22,942 bases of DNA from Granulosicoccus sp964435305 (GTDB lineage: Bacteria; Pseudomonadota; Gammaproteobacteria; Granulosicoccales; Granulosicoccaceae), in contig CAYSZH010000067.1 in NCBI GenBank assembly GCA_964435305.1, positions 1 to 22,942 of the forward strand. Reading direction: 5' to 3'. Below the pieces are notes generated by a model. That model was given only the letters and a program-made list of their open reading frames with translations. It had not been told where the DNA came from and did no database searches. The position numbers and the translations under genes were made by a program. Each line of letters begins with the position of its first letter. Positions within the stretch are counted from its first letter, which is position 1. This document shows, in pieces, positions 8,047 to 15,876 of this stretch.

Positions 8047-8772
8047 ATGAAAATTCTTGTACTGCAACATGAGCGTGTAGAGCACCCGGGATCATTTCGT
8101 AATATGTTAGAAGAGGATGGGCACAGTTGGCATGCTGTGCATCTTAACGAAGGAGAAGCCTTACCATCACTTGATGACTATGATGCCCTATGGGTGTTAG
8201 GCGGGCCCATGGATGTATGGGAAGAAAGTGAGCATCCATGGCTTGTTAAAGAAAAAGCCTATATAAAAGAAGCGGTGGAAGACAGAGGGTTGCCTTATCT
8301 GGGTTTATGTCTTGGTCATCAATTGTTGGCAGAAGCTCTGGGCGGTAGTGTTGGTCCATCTGATACGCCAGAGATTGGTGTTCTGGATGTACAGCTGACT
8401 GAAGTTGGCGCTGCCGGTGTATTGCTTGATGGCGTGCCGGAGATTTTTCCCTGCCTGCAATGGCACAGCGCTCAAATTACGACCATGCCAGCAGGCGCTG
8501 CCTGCCTTGCCACTTCAACAGATTGCCCTGTTCAAGCCATGAGCTGGGGACCGCGTGCTTATTCGATGCAGTTTCACCTTGAGGTAGAAGCCGACACGTT
8601 TGATATCTGGAAAACCATTCCAGCCTATGCACAAGCGTTGGACAAAGCCTTGGGTGCTGACGGTGCCGAAAAAATGCGCACAGATTGCGTTGCCAATATG
8701 GAAACATTCGCCACATTGGCAGAGCGTGTTTACATTAATTGGATGCAGACCACAGCGAAAGCCAGTTTTTAA
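8047..8772 (+). CDS. Class I glutamine amidotransferase-like protein
   Basis: A 241-residue stand-alone GATase1 domain, GMP-synthase-like group. The nucleophile elbow GLCLGHQLL places the catalytic cysteine at Cys88, and MQFHLEVE supplies His177 and Glu179, so the Cys-His-Glu triad is complete and the protein should be active. An oxyanion-hole type motif, VLGGPMDVWEE, is at 50-60. Such domains hydrolyse glutamine or gamma-glutamyl amides. No synthetase or acceptor domain is present in the protein or beside it, so it may be a gamma-glutamyl hydrolase or may pair with an enzyme elsewhere. It lies 30 bases downstream of the AraC-type regulator with no terminator between, suggesting one transcript, and is convergent with the DUF1989 gene with only 7 bases between stops. 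The substrate cannot be read from the sequence. Confidence 0.87.
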   Translation: MKILVLQHERVEHPGSFRNMLEEDGHSWHAVHLNEGEALPSLDDYDALWVLGGPMDVWEESEHPWLVKEKAYIKEAVEDRGLPYLGLCLGHQLLAEALGGSVGPSDTPEIGVLDVQLTEVGAAGVLLDGVPEIFPCLQWHSAQITTMPAGAACLATSTDCPVQAMSWGPRAYSMQFHLEVEADTFDIWKTIPAYAQALDKALGADGAEKMRTDCVANMETFATLAERVYINWMQTTAKASF

Positions 8773-8779
8773 AAGTCGA

Positions 8780-9373
8780 CTACTCCAGAACTTGGTAGTG
8801 GGCTTCAACCGTATTTCGATTGTTGATATCGAGTATGTCTTGCGGGCAACAGGACATCACTGCAATACAGTCGATTTCGGCACGCCACACAACATAATCG
8901 CCAGGGCTTGACAGTGGCGGATCAAATGACAAGCTGCCATCTGGTTGCCATGGGATATTCATAAAGAGGTTAAGCGATCCTGGTGTAAACGGCACGCTAT
9001 ACCCTAATTCAAACAGGGCGGCGTGCATATTGTCTTTGCAATTGTCATGATAGCCGTTACAACCGAGTAGCGCGTAGCGTTCGTTATCGCACGGTGCCAT
9101 AACCGAATCGTGTCGACCCGGAGAGGTGTCTTCCTCAAGCGTCATGATAGGGCGTCGGTGGTTAGAGTAAAGGTGATCGCCGACTTCAGGGCAGAGCTTA
9201 AGCCAGGTTGCCCGGCATTGTTCCATGCCACTATATTCAGTTAAATGGCCGGCCACAAACGACCAAAAATCCACTACTTGATGACCGTGCGTATTGACGA
9301 TTTTAATCGCCTGTCCTGTTTTAAGCGGTACGGCTTTGCCGCGTCGGGCGGGTACTGTGTGTAGGTCAGTCAT
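8780..9373 (-). CDS. DUF1989 protein (urea carboxylase-associated family), short form
   Basis: A 197-residue protein of the DUF1989 family. Signature pieces are HGHQVVDFWSFV near 30-40, GRHDSVMAPCDNERY (86-100), GCNGYHDNC (104-112), PGSLNLFMN, and SCCPQDILDINN (174-185). The conserved His88, Cys95, Cys105, His109 and Cys112, plus Cys175 and Cys176, make a metal site plausible. Two family members, CgdA and CgdB, were shown to be a carboxyguanidine deiminase that makes allophanate in guanidine use; that needs a guanidine/urea carboxylase, which is not in this window. Function here is therefore open: perhaps a hydrolase or deiminase acting on another C-N compound. It lies 50 bases downstream of a second, longer DUF1989 gene on the same strand. 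Confidence 0.85.
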   Translation of the reverse strand: MTDLHTVPARRGKAVPLKTGQAIKIVNTHGHQVVDFWSFVAGHLTEYSGMEQCRATWLKLCPEVGDHLYSNHRRPIMTLEEDTSPGRHDSVMAPCDNERYALLGCNGYHDNCKDNMHAALFELGYSVPFTPGSLNLFMNIPWQPDGSLSFDPPLSSPGDYVVWRAEIDCIAVMSCCPQDILDINNRNTVEAHYQVLE

Positions 9374-9423
9374 TGTTACTCAAGGCTTTATTTAGTATTG
9401 CTCGTTATAGAAAGTGGCTAAGT

Positions 9424-10284
9424 TTAGTTGCCATGTGTTCGACTATACCCGTTTTTATCCGATGCTTGCCAACCTGCCAGAGAACCAGCAGCTGGTTTCA
9501 GGATTTCCACTTGCAATGGAAAGCACGGTGTTTTGTCATCTGAGTGACTACTACCGCAATTACCGCCGGGGCAGGCGGACAAGCCGCACAGCAAGTCCAT
9601 CTCAGCTATGAATTCGATAAAGTCTCCAGGGCGAACCGGGCTGGCTTTCATGAAGTACTGATGAGTATCCAGTGTGAAGCCTGTGCACATGAACACATTC
9701 AGCACATCGTGTACGTGATGTTCAACCTCTGAAGGAGAACTGTGCAGGTGTTCCGCTAAAGCACGTGATAAGTTTGAGTGGCAGCAATAGTGATAGTCAA
9801 CGCCCTTCAACATCTTGTTAGTATAGGGGTCGCATCGCGTTCCTATGACATCATGTACGCTGCCGCCATCGGCATCCCAGCCATACCACTCTAACGTGTC
9901 ATACGTGATACTTGCCATTGGCCTGAAGCCTGGCAAGCTGCTCCACAGCCTATCGCCTCGTGTAACATGGCTGGCATGCAGTTGGCGGGTTTTTCCACTG
10001 AAGAAACGCTCAGACAGATCGTGCAAATTCCAAAGATTAAGATCACCCACTTGAGACCCTTCCATGCTCGTGATGCGGAAAAAATGGCCTGCTGGAACCG
10101 CAAATGTTTTCGCATCACGCGGTGGAACGATGATGGTATCTGTTGTCGTCAGGTTTTGGCGCGCTGTTGCATACATCTGCTGTGGATAGTCGGGTAGGCC
10201 GTCTAATTCGTAGCAAACAATCGGTTTCTCGGCGCGTCGGGTCGCGGCATCTGCAGGCTCATTTGGGCCAGATTCGTTTTTCAT
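9424..10284 (-). CDS. DUF1989 protein (urea carboxylase-associated family), long form
   Basis: A 286-residue DUF1989 protein, upstream partner of the shorter one. The core begins near residue 50 after a polar extension. It shows SQVGDLNLWNLHD (77-89), GGSVHDVIGTRCDPY (140-154), a His/Cys cluster GVDYHYCCHSN (161-171), HHVHDVLNVFMCTGF (189-203) and the terminal SACPGGNCG (236-244). The last motif and the size resemble the UAAP1/CgdA type, while the downstream gene resembles the general DUF1989 type. The positions of His144, Cys151, His165 and Cys167/168 parallel those in the shorter protein. I see no clear ribosome site before the ATG at 10284; ATG codons further in exist. The gene is divergent from the DUF599 gene across 64 bases. 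Probable soluble enzyme of unknown substrate. Confidence 0.83.
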   Translation of the reverse strand: MKNESGPNEPADAATRRAEKPIVCYELDGLPDYPQQMYATARQNLTTTDTIIVPPRDAKTFAVPAGHFFRITSMEGSQVGDLNLWNLHDLSERFFSGKTRQLHASHVTRGDRLWSSLPGFRPMASITYDTLEWYGWDADGGSVHDVIGTRCDPYTNKMLKGVDYHYCCHSNLSRALAEHLHSSPSEVEHHVHDVLNVFMCTGFTLDTHQYFMKASPVRPGDFIEFIAEMDLLCGLSACPGGNCGSSHSDDKTPCFPLQVEILKPAAGSLAGWQASDKNGYSRTHGN

Positions 10285-10348
10285 ATAGCAAGCAGTCTGT
10301 TGTACAGGCCAGCTATACTAGCCTGATTATTGTGTCGATGGAAAAGTC

Positions 10349-11047
10349 ATGCTCAATGGGTTGGGATTTTCAGATAGGGATATGCTGGCCGTGGCAGTAT
10401 TTTTTCTGTCCTGGTTTGTGCACACCTGGGTCGTGCAGCGCTCTCCGCTGAAACATCGCACAATTTCATCCAGAATGTTCCGCTTTCGCTTGCAATGGAT
10501 GAGTAATATGGTTGCACGAGAACCCAAGATGGTGGACACACTGATTCAGAATGGTTTGCAGCAGGGTGTGTTGTTTTTCGCGTCTACATCCATTCTGATC
10601 ATCGGTGCACTATTGGCGGGGCTTGGCTCTTCTGAACAAGCGCTTGAATTTCTCGTGGAGCTCCCGTTTGCGACTGAAACGAGCCGTACGGTATGGGAAC
10701 TAAAAGTTGTTTTAGTGACCTTTATATTCATGTTTTCGTTTTTTAAATTTGCATGGAGCTTTAGGCAATTTAACTATGTGCTGATCCTAATAGGCGCCGC
10801 CCGTGACACCAGCGATTCTGATAGTGACGGTGTAACAGCCAAATTTGTACAAACTCTGGCGCAAATGCACTCGCAAGCCGCACAACATTTTACCACCGGT
10901 ATCAATGCTTACTTTTTCGCTCTTGCCGCGTTTGCCTGGTTCATCAATGCATGGTGTTTTATCGCGGCAACAATTTGGGTGTTGCTAGTATTGTTTCGTC
11001 GCGCCTTTTTCTCATCTTTCGGACAACAGCTTGGCACTATCACATGA
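10349..11047 (+). CDS. DUF599 family membrane protein
   Basis: A 232-residue integral membrane protein with four hydrophobic segments at about 10-29, 70-92, 115-137 and 185-216. The motifs RMFRFRLQWMSNMVAREPKMVDTLIQNGLQQGVLFFAS and FFKFAWSFRQFNYVLILIGA are typical of DUF599. No biochemical function is known to me for this family. A GGA ribosome site sits 8 bases before the ATG. The TGA stop overlaps the ATG of the following MFS transporter (ATGA at 11044-11047), so the two are translationally coupled and probably act together or under one control. It is divergent from the long DUF1989 gene; an imperfect palindrome lies at 10307-10323 in the shared upstream region. Confidence 0.85.
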   Translation: MLNGLGFSDRDMLAVAVFFLSWFVHTWVVQRSPLKHRTISSRMFRFRLQWMSNMVAREPKMVDTLIQNGLQQGVLFFASTSILIIGALLAGLGSSEQALEFLVELPFATETSRTVWELKVVLVTFIFMFSFFKFAWSFRQFNYVLILIGAARDTSDSDSDGVTAKFVQTLAQMHSQAAQHFTTGINAYFFALAAFAWFINAWCFIAATIWVLLVLFRRAFFSSFGQQLGTIT

Positions 11048-12264
11048 CAGACAGCACGCAGATAAACGATGGGCTTAAACGGCGCTCCATAACGTTTTTG
11101 TTTCTTGCCGAGATCGCGGTTATGGGACTGTGGTTTGTTTCTTCTGCTGTGGCAAAAGACATGGCATCCGATGTATCCATTTCAGATGTCCAGCTTGCCT
11201 GGTTAGTGTCAGGTGTCACAATCGGGTTTGTATTGGGTGCATTGCTATCGGCCGTCACAGGTCTTGCAGATCGTGTTGATCCGCGTAAATTGTTTTTTAT
11301 AGCGGCATTGCTGGCTGCATTTTCCAACGCGGCCGTACTGCTGTTTTCACCTGATAACCTGGCTGTGTTCGGGCTGCGTGTTATGACTGGATTTTGCCTG
11401 GCTGCTGTATACCCAGTGGGTATGAAAATCGCGATTGGCTGGGGTACCACCGATCGCGGTTTTCTTGTCGGTTTGATTGTCGGCGGCTTAACGCTGGGTT
11501 CTGCTGCGCCACATTTGCTCGCGTTTTTTGGTGGTACAGATTGGCGCATGACCACTATAGTCGCATCGCTTTTCGCATTTTTTGGCGGAGTGCTTGTGTT
11601 GTTTACCCATCTTGGCCCTGCCCATAGAAGTGCGCCTAAGTTTGAGGCTGATGCGTTCAGGCTTGCCTGGTCTGACAAACGGATAAGGTTAGCGTTTGCG
11701 GGATACTTTGGGCATATGTGGGAGCTCTATGCCATGTGGGCATGGTTAAGTGTGGCGCTGTTTAGCTCTTATCAAATGCAGATGCCCGATGAGAAAGCAT
11801 TGGAAATGGCGAAGTTGTCCACCTTTATCGCCATTGCAGCGGGTGGTCTGTTATGTCCCATTGCAGGTTTGTTTGCCGATCGAATTGGCAAAGAACTCGT
11901 CACCATTATTGCCATGGTCGTCAGCTGTTTCGCTGCATTGCTCACGGCTTTTACATTTGGCGGTGCGCCGTGGCTGGTGTTTGGTGTTGCGGTTTTATGG
12001 GGCTTGTCCATCATTCCCGATTCGGCTCAGTTCTCTGCACTGGTTGCCGATTATGCACCTCCGGAAAAGGCCGGTAGCTTGATGACGCTGCAAACAGCCA
12101 TTGGTTTTGCGTTGACGATAATCGCTGTGCAGCTCACGCCTTGGCTTGCTGCGATTATTGGCTGGCCTGGTGTATTTGTGGTCTTGGCTATAGGGCCAGC
12201 ATTAGGTGTGTTGTCGATGCTGAAGTTACGCAAGCTTTTATTCTTGCGAGATAGAAAAACATAG
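11044..12264 (+). CDS. MFS transporter
   Basis: A 406-residue major facilitator superfamily protein with about 12 hydrophobic segments. The cytoplasmic loop motif between TM2 and TM3 reads GLADRVDPRK, and the repeat in the second half reads GLFADRIGKE; both match the MFS motif A pattern (G-x-x-x-D-R-x-x-x-R/K). The segment GYFGHMWELYAMWAWLSVAL in the first helix of the second half is distinctive but I cannot attach a substrate to it. The start was set at the ATG at 11044, which overlaps the DUF599 stop; an in-frame ATG at 10951 lies inside the DUF599 gene and would add a tail with no membrane or MFS character. Direction of transport is unknown. It ends 61 bases from the convergent DMGDH-like gene. 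Confidence 0.88.
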   Translation: MTDSTQINDGLKRRSITFLFLAEIAVMGLWFVSSAVAKDMASDVSISDVQLAWLVSGVTIGFVLGALLSAVTGLADRVDPRKLFFIAALLAAFSNAAVLLFSPDNLAVFGLRVMTGFCLAAVYPVGMKIAIGWGTTDRGFLVGLIVGGLTLGSAAPHLLAFFGGTDWRMTTIVASLFAFFGGVLVLFTHLGPAHRSAPKFEADAFRLAWSDKRIRLAFAGYFGHMWELYAMWAWLSVALFSSYQMQMPDEKALEMAKLSTFIAIAAGGLLCPIAGLFADRIGKELVTIIAMVVSCFAALLTAFTFGGAPWLVFGVAVLWGLSIIPDSAQFSALVADYAPPEKAGSLMTLQTAIGFALTIIAVQLTPWLAAIIGWPGVFVVLAIGPALGVLSMLKLRKLLFLRDRKT

Positions 12265-12303
12265 AAAAAATAGGGGTATGCGGTCGAGCATGAACCGCTA
12301 CCC
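12262..12303 (-). terminator. Rho-independent terminator of the DMGDH-like gene
   Basis: The stem pairs GGGTA (12274-12278) and GCGGT (12280-12284) with ACCGC (12294-12298) and TACCC (12299-12303), ten base pairs with one bulged base and a 9-base loop. Read on the minus strand it is followed by TATTTTTT (12272-12265), the expected U-tract. It lies just past the stop of the DMGDH-like gene at 12326. A second compact hairpin, GGGCG TATC CGCCC (12305-12318), sits between that stop and the terminator. Confidence 0.75.
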
Positions 12304-12325
12304 AGGGCGTATCCGCCCAGCTTGA

Positions 12326-14746
12326 CTATGATCGCATGCGAACGCCTGCCGGATCGAAATGTGCACCTGCTACAACGGATGCATTGCGATGCTTACCGAG
12401 AATATCAACTTGCAGGTTTTGACCGGCTTGCGCGTATGCAGGCTTTAGCAGGGCCATAGCAAGTGCTTGCCCGACGTTATAACCATAGGCCCCTGACGTT
12501 ACATATCCGGCAATTTCACCTTCACAAAATAGTGTCTCGTTAGCCACTGGGTCAGCCTCTCCCTCTTCGATGCTGATTGAAACGATCTGATGACGAATGC
12601 GGTTATCTCTTTTTGTCGCGACTAGTGCTTCATAGCCTGTAAAGCCACCACGATGCATGTCAATGGCGAACCCCAGGCCTGCTTCAAAAGGCGTAACCTC
12701 GGTGTTGAGTTCGCTGCCATACCGTGGGTAGCCTTTTTCCAGTCGTAGCGCATCCAGAGCACGAGCACCGAAATCCCTTAAGCCAAATTCGCTGCCAGCT
12801 TCATGCAGTTTGTAATACAACGCGACTTGATCATGAACATCGCTGTAGAGTTCATATCCCAATTCACCAGTAAAGGATACACGCAAGGCATAGACGCAAA
12901 TGTTGTCAATGCTGAGTTCAATTGCGTTTAAAAACGGCAATGCCCTATTTGATACATCGGTGTGTGTCAGTTTCTGTAGCACTTTTCGAGAGTAGGGCCC
13001 TGCAAGAGCCAGAACAGATTGTTCTGCGCTTACACATTCAATGTGACAATCGAAATCGCGTGCTTCCTCAAGCATCCATCGCATGTGCATCGTTTCTGCG
13101 GCTGCTGCACCCACAAGAAAATACACGCCAGTCTTACGTTGAACAATCGAAAATTCACCGATGATGCCGCCTGTCTTATCAAGCATATGAGCAAGCCTTA
13201 TTTGTCCTGTTCGAGAGGGAATAGAGCAAGCAAGCAGTTGCTCAAGAAAAGCTTTCGCCTGAGCACCGGCAACTCGATACTTTGCAAAAACGGATGCATC
13301 CATCAACCCACAGTCTCTGCGAACCGCGCGGGCTTCTTCGCCGACTGTATCGAACCAGTTCTGTCGCCCAAAGCTGTAGATATCATGAGCATCTTCGCCG
13401 TTGACGGCAAACCATGTCGGTCGCTCCCAGCCGTTTGCCGAACCGAACACGGCCCCTTTGGCTTGTTGATGTTCGTATAAAGGAAATGTTCTAACAGGGC
13501 GGCCAGCATTTCGCTCTTCGTGTGGGTAGTGCTGATGGTAGCGAGTGGCATAGGTATCGATTGCGCGCGTGACTCGGTAGTTGTCGTTTGCACCCCAATC
13601 GCCGAAGCGGCCTACATCGCAAGAAGACATATCCATGTCGGTTCTTCCGGTCATTATCCACTCAGCAATTAAATCACCGAAGCCGCCGCCCATATTTAAG
13701 CCTGCGATAAACGCCGCAGCACAAAAGTGGTTTCGTTGTCCTGGCATAGGACCCAATAAGGGGCGTGCATCAGGACTAAAAACGAAGGGGCCGTTCACAT
13801 CCTTTTTAATGCCAACATCGGTAAGCGCAGGGAATCGTTCGAATGCCAGTTGAAGATTCGGGAGCAGACGATCAAGATCGCTTGGCAATAATTCCTGCTC
13901 GAAGTGTTTTGCAATACCGTTAACTCCCCAGGGCTTTGGTCTGTTCTCGTAAATACCGAGCAACAGCCCGTTGAGTTCCTGGCGCATATAGAACGATGCA
14001 TCCGGGTCGCGAATTAATGGCAACTCTTTGTTGAGGCTTTTTATCTGAGGCACCGATTCGGTAATCAGGTAATGGTGCTCCATTGGCGTCATTGCCAGCT
14101 TTGCACCCGTTAATTTAGCAACATCGTTTGCCCATAAACCCGCGGCATTGACAATCCAATTGGCTGTATAGTCTTCGTTCTTGGTAATAACACGCCAGCT
14201 GCCGTTGCTTTCCTGATGCAAGTCCATAACTTCTGAATGTTGCCTGATTGTTGCACCCATTTTTCGTGCTCCAATGGCGAGAGCCTGGGTGGTACCGAAC
14301 GGATCAATGTGACCATCAAGTGGTTCCCAGAGAGCACCAATCACGCCATCGACATTGGTGAGAGGATGTCGGTGAAGGATTTCTTCAGGGCCTATTAATT
14401 CGTATTTAAATCCAAGCCTTCTGCCTGTTGCATGCGTTGCTCTATATTCACTCATGCGATCATTCGTTGTAGCGATCATCAACCCACCCGGGCGCTTTTG
14501 GCTGATTGACTGACCGGTTTCCTCTTCGAGGCGAGAGTAGAGTGCGATGCTGTTTCTCTGCAGCCTTGCAATATTTGGTATGGGGTTCAAGGTGTTGCCA
14601 TTTGCTGCGGCATGCCAGGTTGACCCAGCGGTCAATACGGTTTTCTCCAAAAGCACACAATCAGACCAGCCGCGTTTTGCCAGATGATACAAAATACTGG
14701 TGCCTATAATACCGCCGCCTATCACAACAACTTTGACTTTCGTCAT
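12326..14746 (-). CDS. DMGDH/sarcosine dehydrogenase-family FAD oxidoreductase with GcvT domain
   Basis: An 806-residue flavoprotein. N-terminal DAO domain (about 5-370) with FAD motif IGGGIIG (9-15); the segment LTAGSTWHAAA places His45 at the position used for covalent FAD linkage in dimethylglycine dehydrogenase and dimethylglycine oxidase. A short FAO_M linker (about 375-425) is followed by RPVRTFPLYEHQQAKGAVFG and WERPTWF, characteristic of this family. A GcvT domain (about 430-700) and GcvT_C domain (about 710-800) pass the C1 unit to tetrahydrofolate. The expected reaction is oxidative N-demethylation of dimethylglycine, sarcosine or a related N-methyl amino acid; the exact substrate cannot be read. 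The gene is monocistronic with a strong terminator and is divergent from an EamA transporter across 157 bases. Together with soxBDAG it would give successive N-demethylation steps. Confidence 0.88.
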   Translation of the reverse strand: MTKVKVVVIGGGIIGTSILYHLAKRGWSDCVLLEKTVLTAGSTWHAAANGNTLNPIPNIARLQRNSIALYSRLEEETGQSISQKRPGGLMIATTNDRMSEYRATHATGRRLGFKYELIGPEEILHRHPLTNVDGVIGALWEPLDGHIDPFGTTQALAIGARKMGATIRQHSEVMDLHQESNGSWRVITKNEDYTANWIVNAAGLWANDVAKLTGAKLAMTPMEHHYLITESVPQIKSLNKELPLIRDPDASFYMRQELNGLLLGIYENRPKPWGVNGIAKHFEQELLPSDLDRLLPNLQLAFERFPALTDVGIKKDVNGPFVFSPDARPLLGPMPGQRNHFCAAAFIAGLNMGGGFGDLIAEWIMTGRTDMDMSSCDVGRFGDWGANDNYRVTRAIDTYATRYHQHYPHEERNAGRPVRTFPLYEHQQAKGAVFGSANGWERPTWFAVNGEDAHDIYSFGRQNWFDTVGEEARAVRRDCGLMDASVFAKYRVAGAQAKAFLEQLLACSIPSRTGQIRLAHMLDKTGGIIGEFSIVQRKTGVYFLVGAAAAETMHMRWMLEEARDFDCHIECVSAEQSVLALAGPYSRKVLQKLTHTDVSNRALPFLNAIELSIDNICVYALRVSFTGELGYELYSDVHDQVALYYKLHEAGSEFGLRDFGARALDALRLEKGYPRYGSELNTEVTPFEAGLGFAIDMHRGGFTGYEALVATKRDNRIRHQIVSISIEEGEADPVANETLFCEGEIAGYVTSGAYGYNVGQALAMALLKPAYAQAGQNLQVDILGKHRNASVVAGAHFDPAGVRMRS

Positions 14747-14780
14747 GGGTGATTCTCAGGAGATGAAGTTAACAATACGA

Positions 14781-14809
14781 TTTTTGGAAAAATACAAATA
14801 AACTATACT
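14781..14809 (+). promoter_or_regulatory. Candidate sigma-70 promoter for the EamA gene
   Basis: TTTTTG at 14781-14786 and TATACT at 14804-14809 are separated by 17 bases, a reasonable match to sigma-70 elements in a very AT-rich stretch. It points toward the EamA gene at 14904, giving a leader of roughly 85-90 bases. Proposed by eye only. Confidence 0.35.
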
Positions 14810-14850
14810 GTGCCTACGCGATAGTGTGTTTATATTTATAACCGCCGTTT

Positions 14851-14862
14851 GTGTCGAGACAC
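14851..14862. repeat. Short inverted repeat in the EamA leader
   Basis: GTGTC at 14851-14855 and GACAC at 14858-14862 are inverted repeats separated by GA, with the pentamer CGCCG on both sides in direct orientation. It lies between the candidate promoter and the EamA start, where a repressor site would be expected. No regulator can be assigned. Confidence 0.3.
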
Positions 14863-14903
14863 GCCGTCATCTAGTCTGCTTGCGAATTTTTTAGCTTCCT
14901 ACA

Positions 14904-15761
14904 TTGCATCGAGATAACACCAAAGGGTTTTACTACGCCGTGTTGGCAACGGCATTGTTCTCAATTGCAGCCGTAATGGCAAAAGTGGCTGTGGTTGACT
15001 TTCATGTGTTGCAAATTCTATTTTTCCGACAAATTGTCGTTTTTCTATCTTCATTACCAACCCTTGTAAATACGTTCCCTAACGGGCTTAAAACTCACTA
15101 TGCCGGTACCCATGCTTTGCGCTTGATGGGAGCTTTTATCGCATTGTCGTGTTCAATTTGGGCGCTAGCGGTTTTGCCACTTTCCACAGCGGTGACACTT
15201 GGATTTGCTCAGGTCTTTTTTGTCGCCCTACTTGCGAGCATGGTACTGAATGAGGTTATCGGAGTTCACAGAGTGGTAGCGATTGTCGCCGGGTTTATCG
15301 GTGTTGTTATCGTGATGCAACCTGGTGTGGATGGTATTGCCAATATCAATACATTAATACCGCTAGGCGGTGCAATGGGGGCCGCTGTCGCGGTTACATC
15401 GGTACGCAAGCTATCGAGCACTGAATCCACTGCAACCTTGTTACTTTATCAGTCTGTTTTTGTAGGGGTGCTGGCAGGTGTGCCACTATTCTGGTTATGG
15501 GAAACACCGAGCTTCACCGATTTCCTATTCCTAATAACATTAGGTGTGATTGCGGCTGTAGCGCAATGGGTTGGTATTTATGCATTGCGACTGGCCGAAG
15601 CCAGTGTTGTTTCAACGATTAAATATTCAGAATTGCTTTTTGCAAGCTTGCTGGGATATTTCGTGTTTAGTGAGCTTCCCGATAAATCTACCGTTCTTGG
15701 TGCTGCCGTGATTGTCTGCTCAGCGCTTTATTTGTACCAGCGCGAAATCCGATCTAAGTGA
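14904..15761 (+). CDS. EamA (DMT superfamily) transporter
   Basis: A 285-residue membrane protein with about ten hydrophobic segments arranged as two EamA repeats. Typical features are the first helix YAVLATALFSIAAVMAKVAV, the FFRQIVVFLSSLP segment after helix 2, and the GVIIVMQPG-like end of the first repeat (GVVIVMQPGVDG), repeated in the second half by LFASLLGYFVFSELPD. These are usually exporters of amino acids or metabolites in the inner membrane. The start is TTG at 14904: a stop codon lies four codons upstream in the same frame and the next ATG falls inside the first helix, so this weak start is the only one that keeps the domain whole. It is divergent from the DMGDH-like gene and convergent with the XRE-type gene. 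Confidence 0.85.
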   Translation: MHRDNTKGFYYAVLATALFSIAAVMAKVAVVDFHVLQILFFRQIVVFLSSLPTLVNTFPNGLKTHYAGTHALRLMGAFIALSCSIWALAVLPLSTAVTLGFAQVFFVALLASMVLNEVIGVHRVVAIVAGFIGVVIVMQPGVDGIANINTLIPLGGAMGAAVAVTSVRKLSSTESTATLLLYQSVFVGVLAGVPLFWLWETPSFTDFLFLITLGVIAAVAQWVGIYALRLAEASVVSTIKYSELLFASLLGYFVFSELPDKSTVLGAAVIVCSALYLYQREIRSK

Positions 15762-15876
15762 AAATCACCGGATATGATGCTGGCGTGCTGTATCCGACCT
15801 ACTCACTAAATAAATGGGCAATTTTTGAGATTGCAGCAGCCTGATGGGCCCAAGCTTTAGAATTATCTTAACTGAC

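Noticed and set aside
8780..10284. Direct naming of the DUF1989 pair as CgdA/CgdB
   Set aside because: No carboxylase, allophanate hydrolase or guanidine riboswitch is visible, so the carboxyguanidine deiminase name would go beyond the evidence.
10951..11043. 31-residue extension of the MFS transporter
   Set aside because: It lies wholly inside the DUF599 gene and lacks MFS character; the ATGA overlap at 11044 is the natural start.
12326..14746. DMSP demethylase DmdA
   Set aside because: DmdA is a GcvT-only protein of about 370 residues; this protein has a complete FAD oxidoreductase half and the STWHAA flavin-linkage motif.
15769..15796. CGGATA/TATCCG hairpin after the EamA gene as a terminator
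   Set aside because: The loop is 16 bases and no U-tract follows on either strand.
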